A stretch of 50,188 bases of DNA from positions 1 through 50,188 of the forward strand of contig CAZGYD010000098.1 in NCBI GenBank assembly GCA_964530115.1. Reading direction: 5' to 3'. The notes beneath the pieces were generated by a model. The model searched no databases. It was given only the letters and a program-made list of their open reading frames with translations, and was not told where the DNA came from. The DNA comes from Fen-999 sp964530115. Lineage in GTDB: Bacteria > Pseudomonadota > Gammaproteobacteria > Burkholderiales > Rhodocyclaceae. Of this stretch, positions 1 to 8,137 are shown piece after piece. How positions within the stretch are numbered: the first letter of the stretch is position 1; each line of letters begins with the position of its first letter. The translations under genes were made by a program, and so were the position numbers.

Positions 1-165
1 CTCGCCGGCGAACATGCGCGTCGGATCCTCGTTCTCTCGTTTGAAGGCGAACACGCCGGCGGTGTAGGGGAAGGAACCCGGCACGTTCTCGCGCATCAGC
101 CAGCGCAGGATCTCGCCGTCATCGCGGTACTTCGGCAGCACCCAGGTGTGGAAATACCACTCGGT
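1..165 (-). pseudogene. icmF: Inverted internal fragment of icmF (fused isobutyryl-CoA mutase)
   Basis: Read on the minus strand, all 55 codons are open and spell a recognisable internal stretch of IcmF, including KYRDDGEILRWLMRENVPGS and, later, FAFKRENEDPTRMFAGE. This stretch lies just before the substrate-binding mutase barrel in that family. It has neither start nor stop here: it runs off the window at base 1 and ends at the junction near 165/166. The adjoining plus-strand sequence encodes a later part of the same protein, so this piece is inverted relative to the rest of the gene. That could be a real inversion or a chimeric contig end. The family match is clear from the motifs; the cause of the inversion is inference. 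Confidence 0.75.
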
Positions 166-1126
166 CTAGATCTCCGGCTCCACGAACGCCGAGGCCGGCG
201 CAAACCCGATCTACACGCTCGCCTTCACGCTCGCCAACGGCTTTACCTATGTCGAGTCGTATCTCGCGCGCGGCATGCACGTCGACGATATCGCGCCCAA
301 CCTCTCGTTCTTCTTCTCTAACGGCATGGATGCCGAGTAGTCGATGATCGGCCGCGTCGCGCGGCGCATCTGGGCCATCGCGATGAAGCACAAGTACGGC
401 GCCAACGAGCGCTCGCAGAAGCTCAAGTACCACGTGCAGACCTCGGGCCGCAGCCTGCACGCGCAGGAAATGGCGTTCAACGACATCCGCACCACGCTGC
501 AGGCGCTGATCGCCGTCTACGACAACTGCAATTCGCTCCACACCAACGCCTATGACGAGGCCATCACCACGCCGACCGAGGAAAGCGTGCGCCGGGCGAT
601 GGCGATCCAGCTCATCATCAACCGTGAATGGGGCCTGGCGAAGAACGAGAACCCGAATCAGGGCAGCTTCGTCATCGAGGAACTCACCGATCTCGTCGAG
701 GAGGCGGTGCTCAAGGAATTCGAGGCGCTGGCCGAGCGGGGCGGCGTGCTCGGGGCAATGGAAACGGGCTACCAGCGCGGCAAGATCCAGGAGGAATCGC
801 TCCACTACGAGCGGAAGAAGCATGACGGCTCGCATCCGATCATCGGTGTGAATACCTTCCGCAATCCGGCCGGCGAGGCGGTCCCGCGCCACGTCGAGCT
901 CGCCCGCTCGACCGAGGAGGAGAAGCAGTCGCAGATCCGCCGGTTGCGCGACTTCCAGCAGCGCCATGCCGCCGCGTCAGGGCCGATGCTGGCGAGACTC
1001 AAACAGACGGTGATCGAAGACGGCAACGTCTTCAGCGTGCTCATGGACGCCGTGCGTGTCTGCTCGCTCGGGCAGATCTCCGCCGCGCTCTACGAGGTCG
1101 GCGGCCAGTACCGCAGGAGCATGTGA
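166..1126 (+). pseudogene. icmF: 3' part of icmF, fused isobutyryl-CoA mutase, interrupted by in-frame TAG codons
   Basis: IcmF is an adenosylcobalamin-dependent enzyme that interconverts isobutyryl-CoA and butyryl-CoA and carries its own G-protein chaperone domain. Only the C-terminal mutase part is visible. From base 170 the frame reads AEAGANP, LAFTLANGFTYVESYLARGM, FFFSNGMD, then a TAG at 338-340 where the family has a Tyr codon. After the TAG it continues without a break through SQKLKYHVQTSGRSLHAQEM, YDNCNSLHTNAYDEA and GGVLGAMETGYQRGKIQEES to a TGA at 1124-1126. A second in-frame TAG (167-169) sits at the inversion junction, and three residues after ISG differ from the usual YHI. An ATG at 344 would give only a 260-residue fragment. 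Errors crowded at the contig edge suggest sequence quality as well as possible decay. The stop overlaps the next gene (TGATG). Confidence 0.8.
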
Positions 1127-1584
1127 TGCAAGCGATCCAGGACAGCTATCCCGAGAACGTCGCCCACTGCTACGGCTGCGGCACGCTCAATCCGCACGGC
1201 CACCAGATCAAGACCTACTGGGACGGCGACGAAACCGTCACGCGGTTCACGCCGCAGCCCTATCACACGGCCATCCCGGGCTTCGTCTATGGCGGGCTGA
1301 TCGCCTCGCTGATCGACTGCCACAGCACCGGCACCGCGGCGGCCGCGGCGTATCGGGCCGAAGGGCGGGAACCGGGCAGCGAGCCGGCCCTGCGCTTCGT
1401 CACCGGCTCGCTGCACGTCAATTACCTCAAGCCGACACCCATGGGGCCGTTAGAGATCCGCGGCCGCGTCAAGGAGCTCAAGGGCCGCAAGGTGATCGTC
1501 GAATCGACGGTCTATGCCAACGGCGTGGCGACCGCCACCGGCGAGGTCGTCGCCGTCAGGATGCCCGAGAACTTCGGCGGCTGA
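1126..1584 (+). CDS. PaaI-family hot-dog thioesterase
   Basis: A 152-residue single-domain protein of the PaaI/4HBT hot-dog acyl-CoA thioesterase group, expected to hydrolyse acyl-CoAs in the cytoplasm. The N-terminus has a CYGCG pair of cysteines (residues about 15-19). The hot-dog helix region is GFVYGGLIASLIDCHSTGTA (about 49-68), and a LHVNYLKPTPMGPLEI strand follows. The ATG at 1126 is preferred over a GTG at 1123 because AGGAG at 1115-1119 is well spaced for it. The gene overlaps the icmF stop as TGATG, so the two are probably translationally coupled. That suggests a role in keeping the acyl-CoA pool of the mutase pathway in balance (inference). The substrate cannot be read from sequence. 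Confidence 0.85.
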   Translation: MQAIQDSYPENVAHCYGCGTLNPHGHQIKTYWDGDETVTRFTPQPYHTAIPGFVYGGLIASLIDCHSTGTAAAAAYRAEGREPGSEPALRFVTGSLHVNYLKPTPMGPLEIRGRVKELKGRKVIVESTVYANGVATATGEVVAVRMPENFGG

Positions 1585-1596
1585 CCGCAGCCCCAC

Positions 1597-1622
1597 GAAA
1601 CTCAGCCGCCGTGATACGCCAG
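1597..1622 (+). repeat. R26 dispersed repeat, copy 1
   Basis: This copy begins GAAACTCAGCCG and ends ATACGCCAG, twelve bases after the thioesterase stop. R26 is a name used here for a 26-bp sequence seen nine times in this window (consensus begins GAAACTCAGCCG and ends GTAACACGCCAG). This copy and the one at 1828 are direct repeats flanking a GC-rich hairpin element. Confidence 0.8.
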
Positions 1623-1639
1623 TGGAGAGGGTGAATGAC

Positions 1640-1826
1640 GCCTCCCCCGCGAGGGGGCGGCGTGGGGCGGGCCGCAGTCCCGGCGAAAGGCCGCCCCGAG
1701 CCGGGACGGCACGCGCCGGAGGCGCAAACCGAAACGAGGATTGACCGAAGCGCCCCGTGACAGACGGCGCGCAGCGCCGCACGCGGGCTCCTCCCCCGCG
1801 AGGGGGAGGCCGGGAGGGGGCGGGCC
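1640..1826. repeat. REP-like GC-rich hairpin element, family B, copy 1
   Basis: Non-coding DNA made of short inverted repeats, such as CCCCCGCGAGGGGG (seen twice) and the GCACGCGCCGGAGGCGC stem. The block CGGCACGCGCCGGAGGCGCA (1707-1726) and the following GAAGCGCCCCGTGAC recur in the livH-livM gap (6915 onward), so this is a dispersed element. No convincing gene lies in the 1585-1857 gap. It sits between the convergent thioesterase and anchored-protein genes, where it may also help end or protect both transcripts (inference). Confidence 0.65.
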
Positions 1827-1827
1827 C

Positions 1828-1853
1828 AAAACTCAGCCGTGGTAATACGCCAG
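1828..1853 (+). repeat. R26 dispersed repeat, copy 2
   Basis: Begins AAAACTCAGCCG and ends ATACGCCAG, four bases beyond the stop codon of the minus-strand gene at 1858. It is a direct repeat of copy 1, and the two bracket 205 bp of hairpin-rich DNA. Confidence 0.8.
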
Positions 1854-1857
1854 CCGG

Positions 1858-2358
1858 TCAATAACCGCTGGTGAGCGGGGCGCCGGCAGGCTTCGCCGGT
1901 GCAGAGGGATTGGCCGGAGCATCGGTCGCGGCCGGAGTGGCGGGGGCCGCCGGCGTCAGGGGCGGCGCGACCGCGGGTGCCGAGGGCGGCGCCGGTTCTT
2001 CGACGGGGCGGACGCCGGTGACGAAATACTCGGTCTCACCGAAGCAGCTCGTCGGAATGAACTTGTGCTGCTCGTACATGAGCACCACCCGCTTACCTGC
2101 GAGCGCGTTGATCTCGGCGGCCACCTTGTCGTCGCGGACGGTGAATTCGAACTTTTCGGGGATCGCACCGGGCATGGTCACCATGGCGATCTCGCCTTCC
2201 CAGGTCTTGCACAGCCAGCCCTTGCGCGAGAACTTCTGCACGTAGCCGGCGCGCTCGCCTTGCGAGTAGCTCCAGCTCAGCGCGAACCAGATCCAGGCGA
2301 TCGTGCCCAAGACGATGAAGGCGAGAAAGATCAAGAATGAGCGCAGGAATCGGGACAT
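1858..2358 (-). CDS. Small N-terminally anchored protein of unknown function
   Basis: 166 residues. The N-terminus is one hydrophobic helix (residues about 5-29, FLRSFLIFLAFIVLGTIAWI) followed by a compact domain containing KGWLCKTWEGEIAM, FEFTVRD and CFGETEYFVTGVRP. The two cysteines could pair if the domain is periplasmic. The last 45 residues are a low-complexity Pro/Ala tail. Similar short anchored proteins occur in betaproteobacteria, sometimes with unhelpful names; I do not assign a function. The start ATG at 2358 follows a weak GGGGAGA stretch on the minus strand. The gene ends just before R26 copy 2. It lies downstream of, and in the same direction as, the Crp/Fnr gene with a 38-bp gap. 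Confidence 0.75.
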   Translation of the reverse strand: MSRFLRSFLIFLAFIVLGTIAWIWFALSWSYSQGERAGYVQKFSRKGWLCKTWEGEIAMVTMPGAIPEKFEFTVRDDKVAAEINALAGKRVVLMYEQHKFIPTSCFGETEYFVTGVRPVEEPAPPSAPAVAPPLTPAAPATPAATDAPANPSAPAKPAGAPLTSGY

Positions 2359-2396
2359 CGTTCGTATCTCCCCGGGGATGGACGAAGCGCCCTATT

Positions 2397-3098
2397 CTAG
2401 CCGCCGAAGCGGCGCAGGCCGTCGAGATCGAGGATGGTGACGCCGCCATATTCCACGCGCAGGAAGCCGGCGTCCTCGAGCAGCTTGAGCGAGCGGTTCA
2501 CGCGCTGGCGGGAGACGCCGGCGAGCTGGCCGATTTCCTCCTGCGAGATGTTGAGCCGCGGCTTCTGGCCCGGGTAGAGCACCGGGTTGAACATCACCGA
2601 GAGGCTGCGGGCCACGCGCGTGTCGGTGTCGTGCAGCCGTTCGGATTCGAGCAGGCCGATGAACTGGCCAAGCCGCTCGTTGATCTGTTCGAGGATCGCG
2701 TGGTTGAAGGCGATGCTGTGGTCGAGCAGCCAGCGGAAGGTCTCGCGGTTCATGCAGGCGATGCGCGTGTCGCGCAGGGCGATGACGTCGTAGCGGCGCG
2801 TCTCGGTCTTCAGCAGGGATCCCTCGCCGAACCAGCCGCCGGTCGGGATGCCGGCGTATGAAGCCGTCTTTCCGGTGACCCAGTCGGAAGACATTTTGAC
2901 CAGGCCGTCGATCACGCCGATCCAGCAGGTCGGCATCTCGCCGGTGCGGCAGACGAAGCCGCCCGCCTCGACGTGCCGCTCGCGCGTGCCCTGACGCGCC
3001 CGGGCGAGCTCGTCGGGCGCGAGGCCGCGCGCCCAGCGCGACTGCGCGATCGCCTCGTCGAGCGAGGGCGGACGGGGAGAGCTGAGATTGTCGGCCAC
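2397..3098 (-). CDS. Crp/Fnr-family transcriptional regulator
   Basis: 233 residues. Residues about 15-150 form a cyclic-nucleotide-binding-type beta-barrel (GGWFGEGSLLK and a following Arg/Tyr-rich strand). Residues about 165-225 form the Crp winged helix, with ISQEEIGQLAGVSRQRVNRS as the recognition helix unit. There is no N-terminal cysteine cluster like that of Fnr, so oxygen sensing through an iron-sulfur cluster is unlikely. The ligand is unknown. The gene is divergent from the acyl-CoA synthetase operon, with 89 bp between the starts and an inverted repeat in that gap, which makes local control of the operon plausible (inference). Confidence 0.9.
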   Translation of the reverse strand: MADNLSSPRPPSLDEAIAQSRWARGLAPDELARARQGTRERHVEAGGFVCRTGEMPTCWIGVIDGLVKMSSDWVTGKTASYAGIPTGGWFGEGSLLKTETRRYDVIALRDTRIACMNRETFRWLLDHSIAFNHAILEQINERLGQFIGLLESERLHDTDTRVARSLSVMFNPVLYPGQKPRLNISQEEIGQLAGVSRQRVNRSLKLLEDAGFLRVEYGGVTILDLDGLRRFGG

Positions 3099-3104
3099 GC
3101 GACA

Positions 3105-3130
3105 ATTCTAGGGCGATCGGGGGCTAGAAT
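3105..3130. promoter_or_regulatory. Inverted repeat with two facing -10-like boxes in the divergent gap
   Basis: ATTCTAG (3105-3111) and CTAGAAT (3124-3130) form a 7-bp inverted repeat around a 12-bp spacer. Each arm contains TAGAAT reading outward, one toward each divergent gene. It could be overlapping divergent -10 regions or an operator for the adjacent Crp/Fnr-type protein. No good -35 boxes are visible, and the half-sites do not match the classical TGTGA/TTGAT Crp/Fnr half-sites. Confidence 0.35.
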
Positions 3131-3187
3131 GAATCGCAGATAGACCGCAGGGCCCGTACCGAAAGCGGCTGGCAGGAGGAGACATCG

Positions 3188-5146
3188 ATGGCGGCAGGAC
3201 CGGAAGCGTCCGCGGCGGATGCTTCCCCGCTCGACACCTTTCCGCGTCTGCTGATGCAGCATGCCCGGACGCGCGGCGACGCGCCGGCCATGCGCGAGAA
3301 GGATCTCGGCATCTGGCAGTGCTGGACGTGGTCGCAGGTCGCCGACGAGGTGGCGGCGCTCGCCTGCGGGCTCGCCGAACTCGGCTTCCGGCGCGGTGAC
3401 CGGCTGGCGATCATCGGCGACAACCGGCCGCGCCTCTACTGGGCGATGGCCGCGGCCCAGGCTTTGGGCGGCGTGCCGGTGCCGCTCTACCAGGACGCCA
3501 TCGCCCAGGAGATGGTCTTCGTTCTCCAGGACGCCGACATCCACATCGCCGTCGTCGAGGATCAGGAGCAGGTCGACAAACTGCTCGAGATCCGTGAGCA
3601 GTGCCCTTCGCTGCGGCACGTCATCTACGACGATCCGCGTGGCCTGCGCCACTATACGCAGAGCTTCCTCCATGGCATGGACGAGCTCCTGGCGATGGGG
3701 CGCATCCACCACCGCAACCAGCCAGACTTCCTGCCCCAGGAGATCGCCGCCGGCAGGACCGACGACATCGCCGTCATCCTCTACACCTCGGGCACGACGG
3801 GCAAGCCGAAGGGCGTCGCCCAGACCCATGCCGCGTTCATCGCCGCCGCGCGCGGCGGCATCGCCTTCGACCGGCTGACCGCGGACGAGAACATCCTCTC
3901 CTATCTGCCGATGGCCTGGGTCGGCGATCACCTGTTCTCCTACGCGCAGGCGCTCGTGGCGGGCTTCACGGTCAATTGCCCGGAATCCGCCGATACCGTG
4001 ATGATCGACATGCGCGAGATCGGCCCCACCTATTATTTCGCCCCGCCGCGGGTGTTCGAGAACCTGCTCACCCAGGTGATGATCCGCATGGAGGATGCCG
4101 GTCGCCTCAAACGGGCGATGTTCGACTACTTCATGGCCGTGGCCAAACGCTGCGGCGCCGAGGTGCTCGACGGCAAACCGGTCGGGATGGCCGACCGCGT
4201 CCTCTACGCCCTGGGCGACCTGCTCGTCTACGGGCCGCTGAGGAACGTGCTCGGCATGAGCCGCATCCGCGTCGCCTACACGGCCGGCGCGGCGATCGGC
4301 CCCGATCTGTTCCGTTTCTACCGCTCGATCGGCATCAACCTCAAGCAGCTCTACGGCCAGACCGAGACCTGCGCCTACGTCTGCCTGCAGCCGGACGGCG
4401 AGATCAGGTTCGACGCCGTGGGCCGGCCTGCGCCGCAGGTCGAGGTCCGGATCGCCGGCAACGGCGAGATCCTGGTGCGCGGGCCGATGGTGATGAAAGA
4501 GTACTACCGCCGGCCCGAGGCGACGGCGGAGGCCATCGACGCCGAGGGCTTCTTCCACACCGGCGACGCCGGCTTCGTCGGCACCGACGGCCAGCTCAGG
4601 ATCATCGACCGGGCCAAGGACGTCGGCCGGCTGGCCGGCGGTGCGATGTTCGCGCCCAACTACATCGAGAACAAGCTCAAGTTCTTCCCCCACATCAAGG
4701 AGGCGGTCTGCTTCGGTCACGGCCGGGAGATGGTCTGCGCCTTCATCAACATCGACATGGGTGCGGTCGGCAACTGGGCCGAGCGGCGCGGCATTCCCTA
4801 TTCCGGCTACGTCGATCTCGCCGGGAAACCCGAGGTGCTGGAGCTCGTCCGCGGCTGTGTCGAGCAGGTCAATGCCGAGCTGGCGGCCGATCCGAAGACG
4901 GCCGATACCGTGATCCGCCGCTTCCTCGTCCTGCACAAGGAACTCGATCCCGACGACGACGAGCTCACCCGCACGCGCAAAGTCCGGCGTGGCTTCATCG
5001 CCGAGAAGTACGCGGTGCTGGTCGATGCGCTCTACGGCGGCAAGGCGTCGCAGTACATCGAGACGGAAGTGAAGTTCGAGGACGGCCGCCGGGGCAGGGT
5101 CGCGGCGGAACTGAAAATCTGCGACGTCGGGGGCGTCGGGTCATGA
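3188..5146 (+). CDS. AMP-dependent acyl-CoA synthetase (long-chain type)
   Basis: 652 residues of the ANL adenylate-forming superfamily, activating a carboxylic acid to its CoA thioester with ATP. The P-loop-like signature LYTSGTTGKPKG lies at about 198-209, YGQTET at about 389-394, and FFHTGDAGF at about 454-462. A C-terminal lid carries TRTRKVRRGFIAEKY. Length and the internal insert (SYLPMAWVGDHLFSYAQALV) fit the long-chain FadD15-like group rather than acetyl-CoA synthetases. The ATG at 3188 has GGAGGA just upstream. The stop overlaps the livG start (ATGA), so it is the first gene of a transporter operon and probably activates what the transporter imports. The substrate is not known; a fatty or aromatic acid is likely. 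Confidence 0.93.
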   Translation: MAAGPEASAADASPLDTFPRLLMQHARTRGDAPAMREKDLGIWQCWTWSQVADEVAALACGLAELGFRRGDRLAIIGDNRPRLYWAMAAAQALGGVPVPLYQDAIAQEMVFVLQDADIHIAVVEDQEQVDKLLEIREQCPSLRHVIYDDPRGLRHYTQSFLHGMDELLAMGRIHHRNQPDFLPQEIAAGRTDDIAVILYTSGTTGKPKGVAQTHAAFIAAARGGIAFDRLTADENILSYLPMAWVGDHLFSYAQALVAGFTVNCPESADTVMIDMREIGPTYYFAPPRVFENLLTQVMIRMEDAGRLKRAMFDYFMAVAKRCGAEVLDGKPVGMADRVLYALGDLLVYGPLRNVLGMSRIRVAYTAGAAIGPDLFRFYRSIGINLKQLYGQTETCAYVCLQPDGEIRFDAVGRPAPQVEVRIAGNGEILVRGPMVMKEYYRRPEATAEAIDAEGFFHTGDAGFVGTDGQLRIIDRAKDVGRLAGGAMFAPNYIENKLKFFPHIKEAVCFGHGREMVCAFINIDMGAVGNWAERRGIPYSGYVDLAGKPEVLELVRGCVEQVNAELAADPKTADTVIRRFLVLHKELDPDDDELTRTRKVRRGFIAEKYAVLVDALYGGKASQYIETEVKFEDGRRGRVAAELKICDVGGVGS

Positions 5147-5922
5147 GGCAGATCGGCGACGTCATCCTCGACCTGCGCAACATTTCGCTGTCCTTCGGCG
5201 GCGTCAAGGCGCTGACCGACATCTCCTTCGACGTCCGCGAGCACGAGATTCGCGCCATCATCGGCCCCAACGGCGCGGGCAAGAGCTCGATGCTCAACGT
5301 CATCAACGGCGTCTACCGACCGCAGCAGGGCGAAGTGATCCTGCGCGGCGAGCACTTCGCGCGCATGGACCCCTATCGCGCCGCGCGTGCCGGCATCGCC
5401 CGCACCTTCCAAAGCCTGGCGCTGTTCAAGGGCATGAGCGTGCTCGACAACATCATGACCGGGCGCAACCTGATGATGAGGGCCAATCTCCTCCAGCAGG
5501 CCCTCTGGTGGGGGCCGGCGCGGCGCGAGGAGCTTGCCCATCGCGCCAAGGTCGAGGAGATCATCGACTTCCTGGAGATCCAGCACATCCGCAAGACGCC
5601 GGTCGGTCGCCTGCCCTATGGCCTGCAGAAGCGCGTGGATCTCGGCCGGGCGCTGGCCATGGAGCCACAGATCCTGCTTCTCGATGAGCCGATGGCCGGC
5701 ATGAACGTCGAGGAGAAGCAGGACATGAGCCGCTTCATCCTCGACGTGAACGACCAGTTCGGTACCACCATCGTGCTCATCGAACACGACATGGGCGTGG
5801 TCATGGACCTCTCGGACCGGGTCGTCGTACTCGATTACGGCCGCAAGATCGGCGATGGGCCGCCCGACGAGGTGCGCGCCAATCCCGAGGTGATCAAGGC
5901 GTATCTGGGCGCGAGCCACTGA
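5143..5922 (+). CDS. livG: Branched-chain-type ABC transporter ATP-binding protein LivG
   Basis: 259 residues. Walker A GPNGAGKS is at about 41-48, the Q-loop is in ARTFQSLALF, a signature-like LPYGLQKR is at about 157-164, Walker B ILLLDEPMAG is at about 176-185, and the switch His is in LIEHDM. The frame is open far upstream, but the ATG at 5143 overlapping the synthetase stop is the natural start and matches the family N-terminus (VILDLRNISLSFGGVKAL). It works with LivF as the cytoplasmic ATPase pair of the LivHM permease. The signature lacks the usual SxGQ order, as is common in LivG proteins. Confidence 0.95.
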   Translation: MRQIGDVILDLRNISLSFGGVKALTDISFDVREHEIRAIIGPNGAGKSSMLNVINGVYRPQQGEVILRGEHFARMDPYRAARAGIARTFQSLALFKGMSVLDNIMTGRNLMMRANLLQQALWWGPARREELAHRAKVEEIIDFLEIQHIRKTPVGRLPYGLQKRVDLGRALAMEPQILLLDEPMAGMNVEEKQDMSRFILDVNDQFGTTIVLIEHDMGVVMDLSDRVVVLDYGRKIGDGPPDEVRANPEVIKAYLGASH

Positions 5923-5940
5923 ACGGGGAGACACGCAGCG

Positions 5941-6870
5941 ATGGCCTTCTTCCTCGAAACCCTGATCGGCGGCCTGATGGCGGGCATGCTCTATTCTTTG
6001 GTGGCGCTCGGCTTCGTGCTCATCTACAAGGCCTCGGGCGTCTTCAATTTCGCCCAGGGCGCGCTGGTGCTCTTCGCGGCGCTGGCCATGGCCCGTTTCG
6101 CCGAGTGGCTGCCGGCCTGGACGGGAATCGCCAATCCGATCGTCGCCAACATCGGCGCCTTCCTGATCGCCGGGCTGATCATGTTCGTCGTCGCCTGGCT
6201 GGTCGAGCGGCTGGTGCTGCGCCACCTGGTCAACCAGGAAGGCGCGACGCTCTTGATGGTGACGCTGGGCATCACCTATCTGCTCGAAGGCATCGGCCAG
6301 GGCATCTTCGGCAACGACATCTACAAGATCGACGTGGGCATGCCCAAGGAGCCGGTGATCGTCCTCGACGGCGCGTTCGAGGGCGGCATCCTGATCAACA
6401 AGGAGGACTTTATCGCCGCCTTGATCGCCGCGCTGCTGGTCGCCGCGCTGACGCTGTTCTTCCAGAAGACCGCGACCGGCCGCGCGCTGCGCGCCGTGGC
6501 CGACGACCATCAGGCGGCGCAGTCGATCGGCATCCCCTTGAATCGCATCTGGGTGATCATCTGGTGCGTGGCCGGGCTGGTGGCGCTGGTCGCCGGCATC
6601 ATCTGGGGCTCCAAGCTCGGCGTGCAGTTCTCGCTCGCCACCGTGGCGCTGCGCGCGCTGCCCGTGGTCATCCTCGGCGGCCTCACCTCGGTGCCCGGCG
6701 CGATCATCGGCGGGCTGATCATCGGTGTCGGCGAAAAGCTCTCCGAGGTCTATCTCGGCCCCTACGTCGGCGGCGGCATCGAAATCTGGTTCGCCTACAT
6801 GCTCGCGCTCGTCTTCCTGCTGTTCCGGCCACAGGGTCTTTTCGGGGAGAAGATCATTGATCGCGTGTGA
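5941..6870 (+). CDS. livH: Branched-chain-type ABC transporter permease LivH
   Basis: 309 residues, strongly hydrophobic throughout with about eight membrane segments. The family pattern is clear: GLMAGMLYSLVALGFVLIYK at the start, GVFNFAQGALVLF, the cytoplasmic loop TATGRALRAVADDHQAAQSI that contacts an ATPase subunit, and a final FRPQGLFG. It follows livG by 18 bp, with GGGGAG before the ATG at 5941. It forms the inner-membrane channel with LivM. Transport of branched-chain amino acids is the family default; the enzyme genes around it suggest an organic acid instead (inference). Confidence 0.95.
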   Translation: MAFFLETLIGGLMAGMLYSLVALGFVLIYKASGVFNFAQGALVLFAALAMARFAEWLPAWTGIANPIVANIGAFLIAGLIMFVVAWLVERLVLRHLVNQEGATLLMVTLGITYLLEGIGQGIFGNDIYKIDVGMPKEPVIVLDGAFEGGILINKEDFIAALIAALLVAALTLFFQKTATGRALRAVADDHQAAQSIGIPLNRIWVIIWCVAGLVALVAGIIWGSKLGVQFSLATVALRALPVVILGGLTSVPGAIIGGLIIGVGEKLSEVYLGPYVGGGIEIWFAYMLALVFLLFRPQGLFGEKIIDRV

Positions 6871-6893
6871 GTTCATGATCGGCAGCGTTTGCG

Positions 6894-7030
6894 CCGGGCC
6901 GTCCCAAGCAAACGCGGCACGCGCCGGAGGCGCAATCCGCTCCGTCGATGGGGCGAAGCGCCCCGTGACTGGCGGGCGAAGCGAGGACGGAGGCTCCCCT
7001 CCTGTGAAGGAGGGGGTGGGGGAGGTCGGG
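6894..7030. repeat. REP-like GC-rich hairpin element, family B, copy 2
   Basis: This 160-bp gap between livH and livM holds the same blocks as 1640-1826: CGGCACGCGCCGGAGGCGCA (6915-6934), GGCGAAGCGCCCCGTGAC (6952-6969), then a CTCCC...GGAGG hairpin with a run of G. Because it lies inside an operon it may shape livH/livM expression ratios through mRNA stability (inference). The frame of livM stays open through it, but translation from there has no family support. Confidence 0.65.
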
Positions 7031-7032
7031 CC

Positions 7033-8109
7033 ATGATCTACAGAGAAAACGGCCAGTTCAAGACCTCCTACGCGGCGGACCAGCAGATCTTCCCGATCGC
7101 CCAGGACCGCCTGGCGATCCTTTTCATCGTCGCCTTCGCCTTTATCGGCGTGCCGTGGCTTGCCGATGAATACCTGTTCCGCGCGATCCTGATCCCCTTC
7201 CTGATCCTGGCGCTCGCAGCGCTCGGCGTGAACCTGCTGGTCGGCTACTGCGGCCAGATCACGCTCGGCGCCGGCGCCTTCATGGCCGTGGGCGCCTATG
7301 CCGCCTACAACTTCCTGATCCGCATCGACGGCATGCCGATGCTGGCCGCGATCCTGCTCGGGGGGGTTACGGCCGCCGTGGTGGGCATCGTCTTCGGCAT
7401 TCCCAGCCTGCGTGTGCGCGGCCTGTATCTGGCGATGGCGACGCTCGCCGCCCAGTTCTTCTGCGACTGGGCCTTCCTGCGCATCGGCTGGTTCACCAAC
7501 GATGCGCCTTCAGGCTCGGTGTCGGTCTCCCGCCTCGAGCTGCTGGGCTGGGGCATCGATACGCCGGTCGAGAAATACCTGTTCTGCCTGGCCTTTCTCG
7601 TCCTCTTCGCCCTGGCGGCGAAGAACATGACGCGCAGCGCCATCGGCCGGCAGTGGATGGCGATCCGCGACATGGACGTCGCCGCCGAGGTGATCGGCAT
7701 CCGGCCGATGTTCGCCAAGCTCTCGGCCTTCGCGGTCAGCTCCTTCTATCTCGGCGTCGCCGGCGCGCTCTGGGGCTTCGTCCATCTCGGCTCCTGGGAG
7801 CCGGCCGCCTTCTCGATCGACCGCTCGTTCCAATTGCTGTTCATGGTCATCATCGGCGGCATGGGCTCGATCATGGGCAGCTTCTTCGGCGCCGCCTTCA
7901 TCGTCGTGCTGCCGATCTTCCTCAACCAGTTCCTGCCCTGGCTCGGCGGCCTCGTCGGGGTGACCGTTTCCACCGCGGGCGTCTCGCACGCGGAGTTCAT
8001 GATCTTCGGGGCGCTGATCGTGTTCTTCCTGATCGTCGAGCCCCACGGCATCGCCCGGTTGTGGTCCACGGCCAAGGAAAAGCTGCGCCTCTGGCCGTTC
8101 CCGCATTGA
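7033..8109 (+). CDS. livM: Branched-chain-type ABC transporter permease LivM
   Basis: 358 residues with eight to nine hydrophobic segments. Family landmarks are NLLVGYCGQITLGAGAFM, SLRVRGLYLAMATLAAQFF, the coupling loop SAIGRQWMAIRDMDVAAEV and LFMVIIGGMGSIMGSFFGAA. The frame is open upstream of 7033, but that stretch is the REP-like repeat; ATG 7033, with GGGGGAGG at 7017-7024 ahead of it, gives the expected N-terminus. It pairs with LivH as the second permease subunit. The last residues after EPHGIARLW are charged and cytoplasmic. Confidence 0.93.
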   Translation: MIYRENGQFKTSYAADQQIFPIAQDRLAILFIVAFAFIGVPWLADEYLFRAILIPFLILALAALGVNLLVGYCGQITLGAGAFMAVGAYAAYNFLIRIDGMPMLAAILLGGVTAAVVGIVFGIPSLRVRGLYLAMATLAAQFFCDWAFLRIGWFTNDAPSGSVSVSRLELLGWGIDTPVEKYLFCLAFLVLFALAAKNMTRSAIGRQWMAIRDMDVAAEVIGIRPMFAKLSAFAVSSFYLGVAGALWGFVHLGSWEPAAFSIDRSFQLLFMVIIGGMGSIMGSFFGAAFIVVLPIFLNQFLPWLGGLVGVTVSTAGVSHAEFMIFGALIVFFLIVEPHGIARLWSTAKEKLRLWPFPH

Positions 8110-8137
8110 TGCAGCACACCCAAGAAGGAGGAGACAC

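Noticed and set aside
338..340. In-frame TAG in icmF as programmed recoding (pyrrolysine or read-through)
   Set aside because: It replaces a Tyr codon by one base, lies near a clear junction with other errors, and no recoding context is visible. Mutation or sequence error is simpler.
2912..4936. Very long open frame on the minus strand opposite the acyl-CoA synthetase
   Set aside because: High GC content creates long antisense frames. The plus-strand synthetase has complete family motifs, and the antisense product is His/Asp-rich low complexity without any domain.
3601..5142. Upstream extension of the livG frame
   Set aside because: Open only because of codon bias over the synthetase; the protein there is Arg/Pro-rich nonsense, and ATG 5143 gives the family start.
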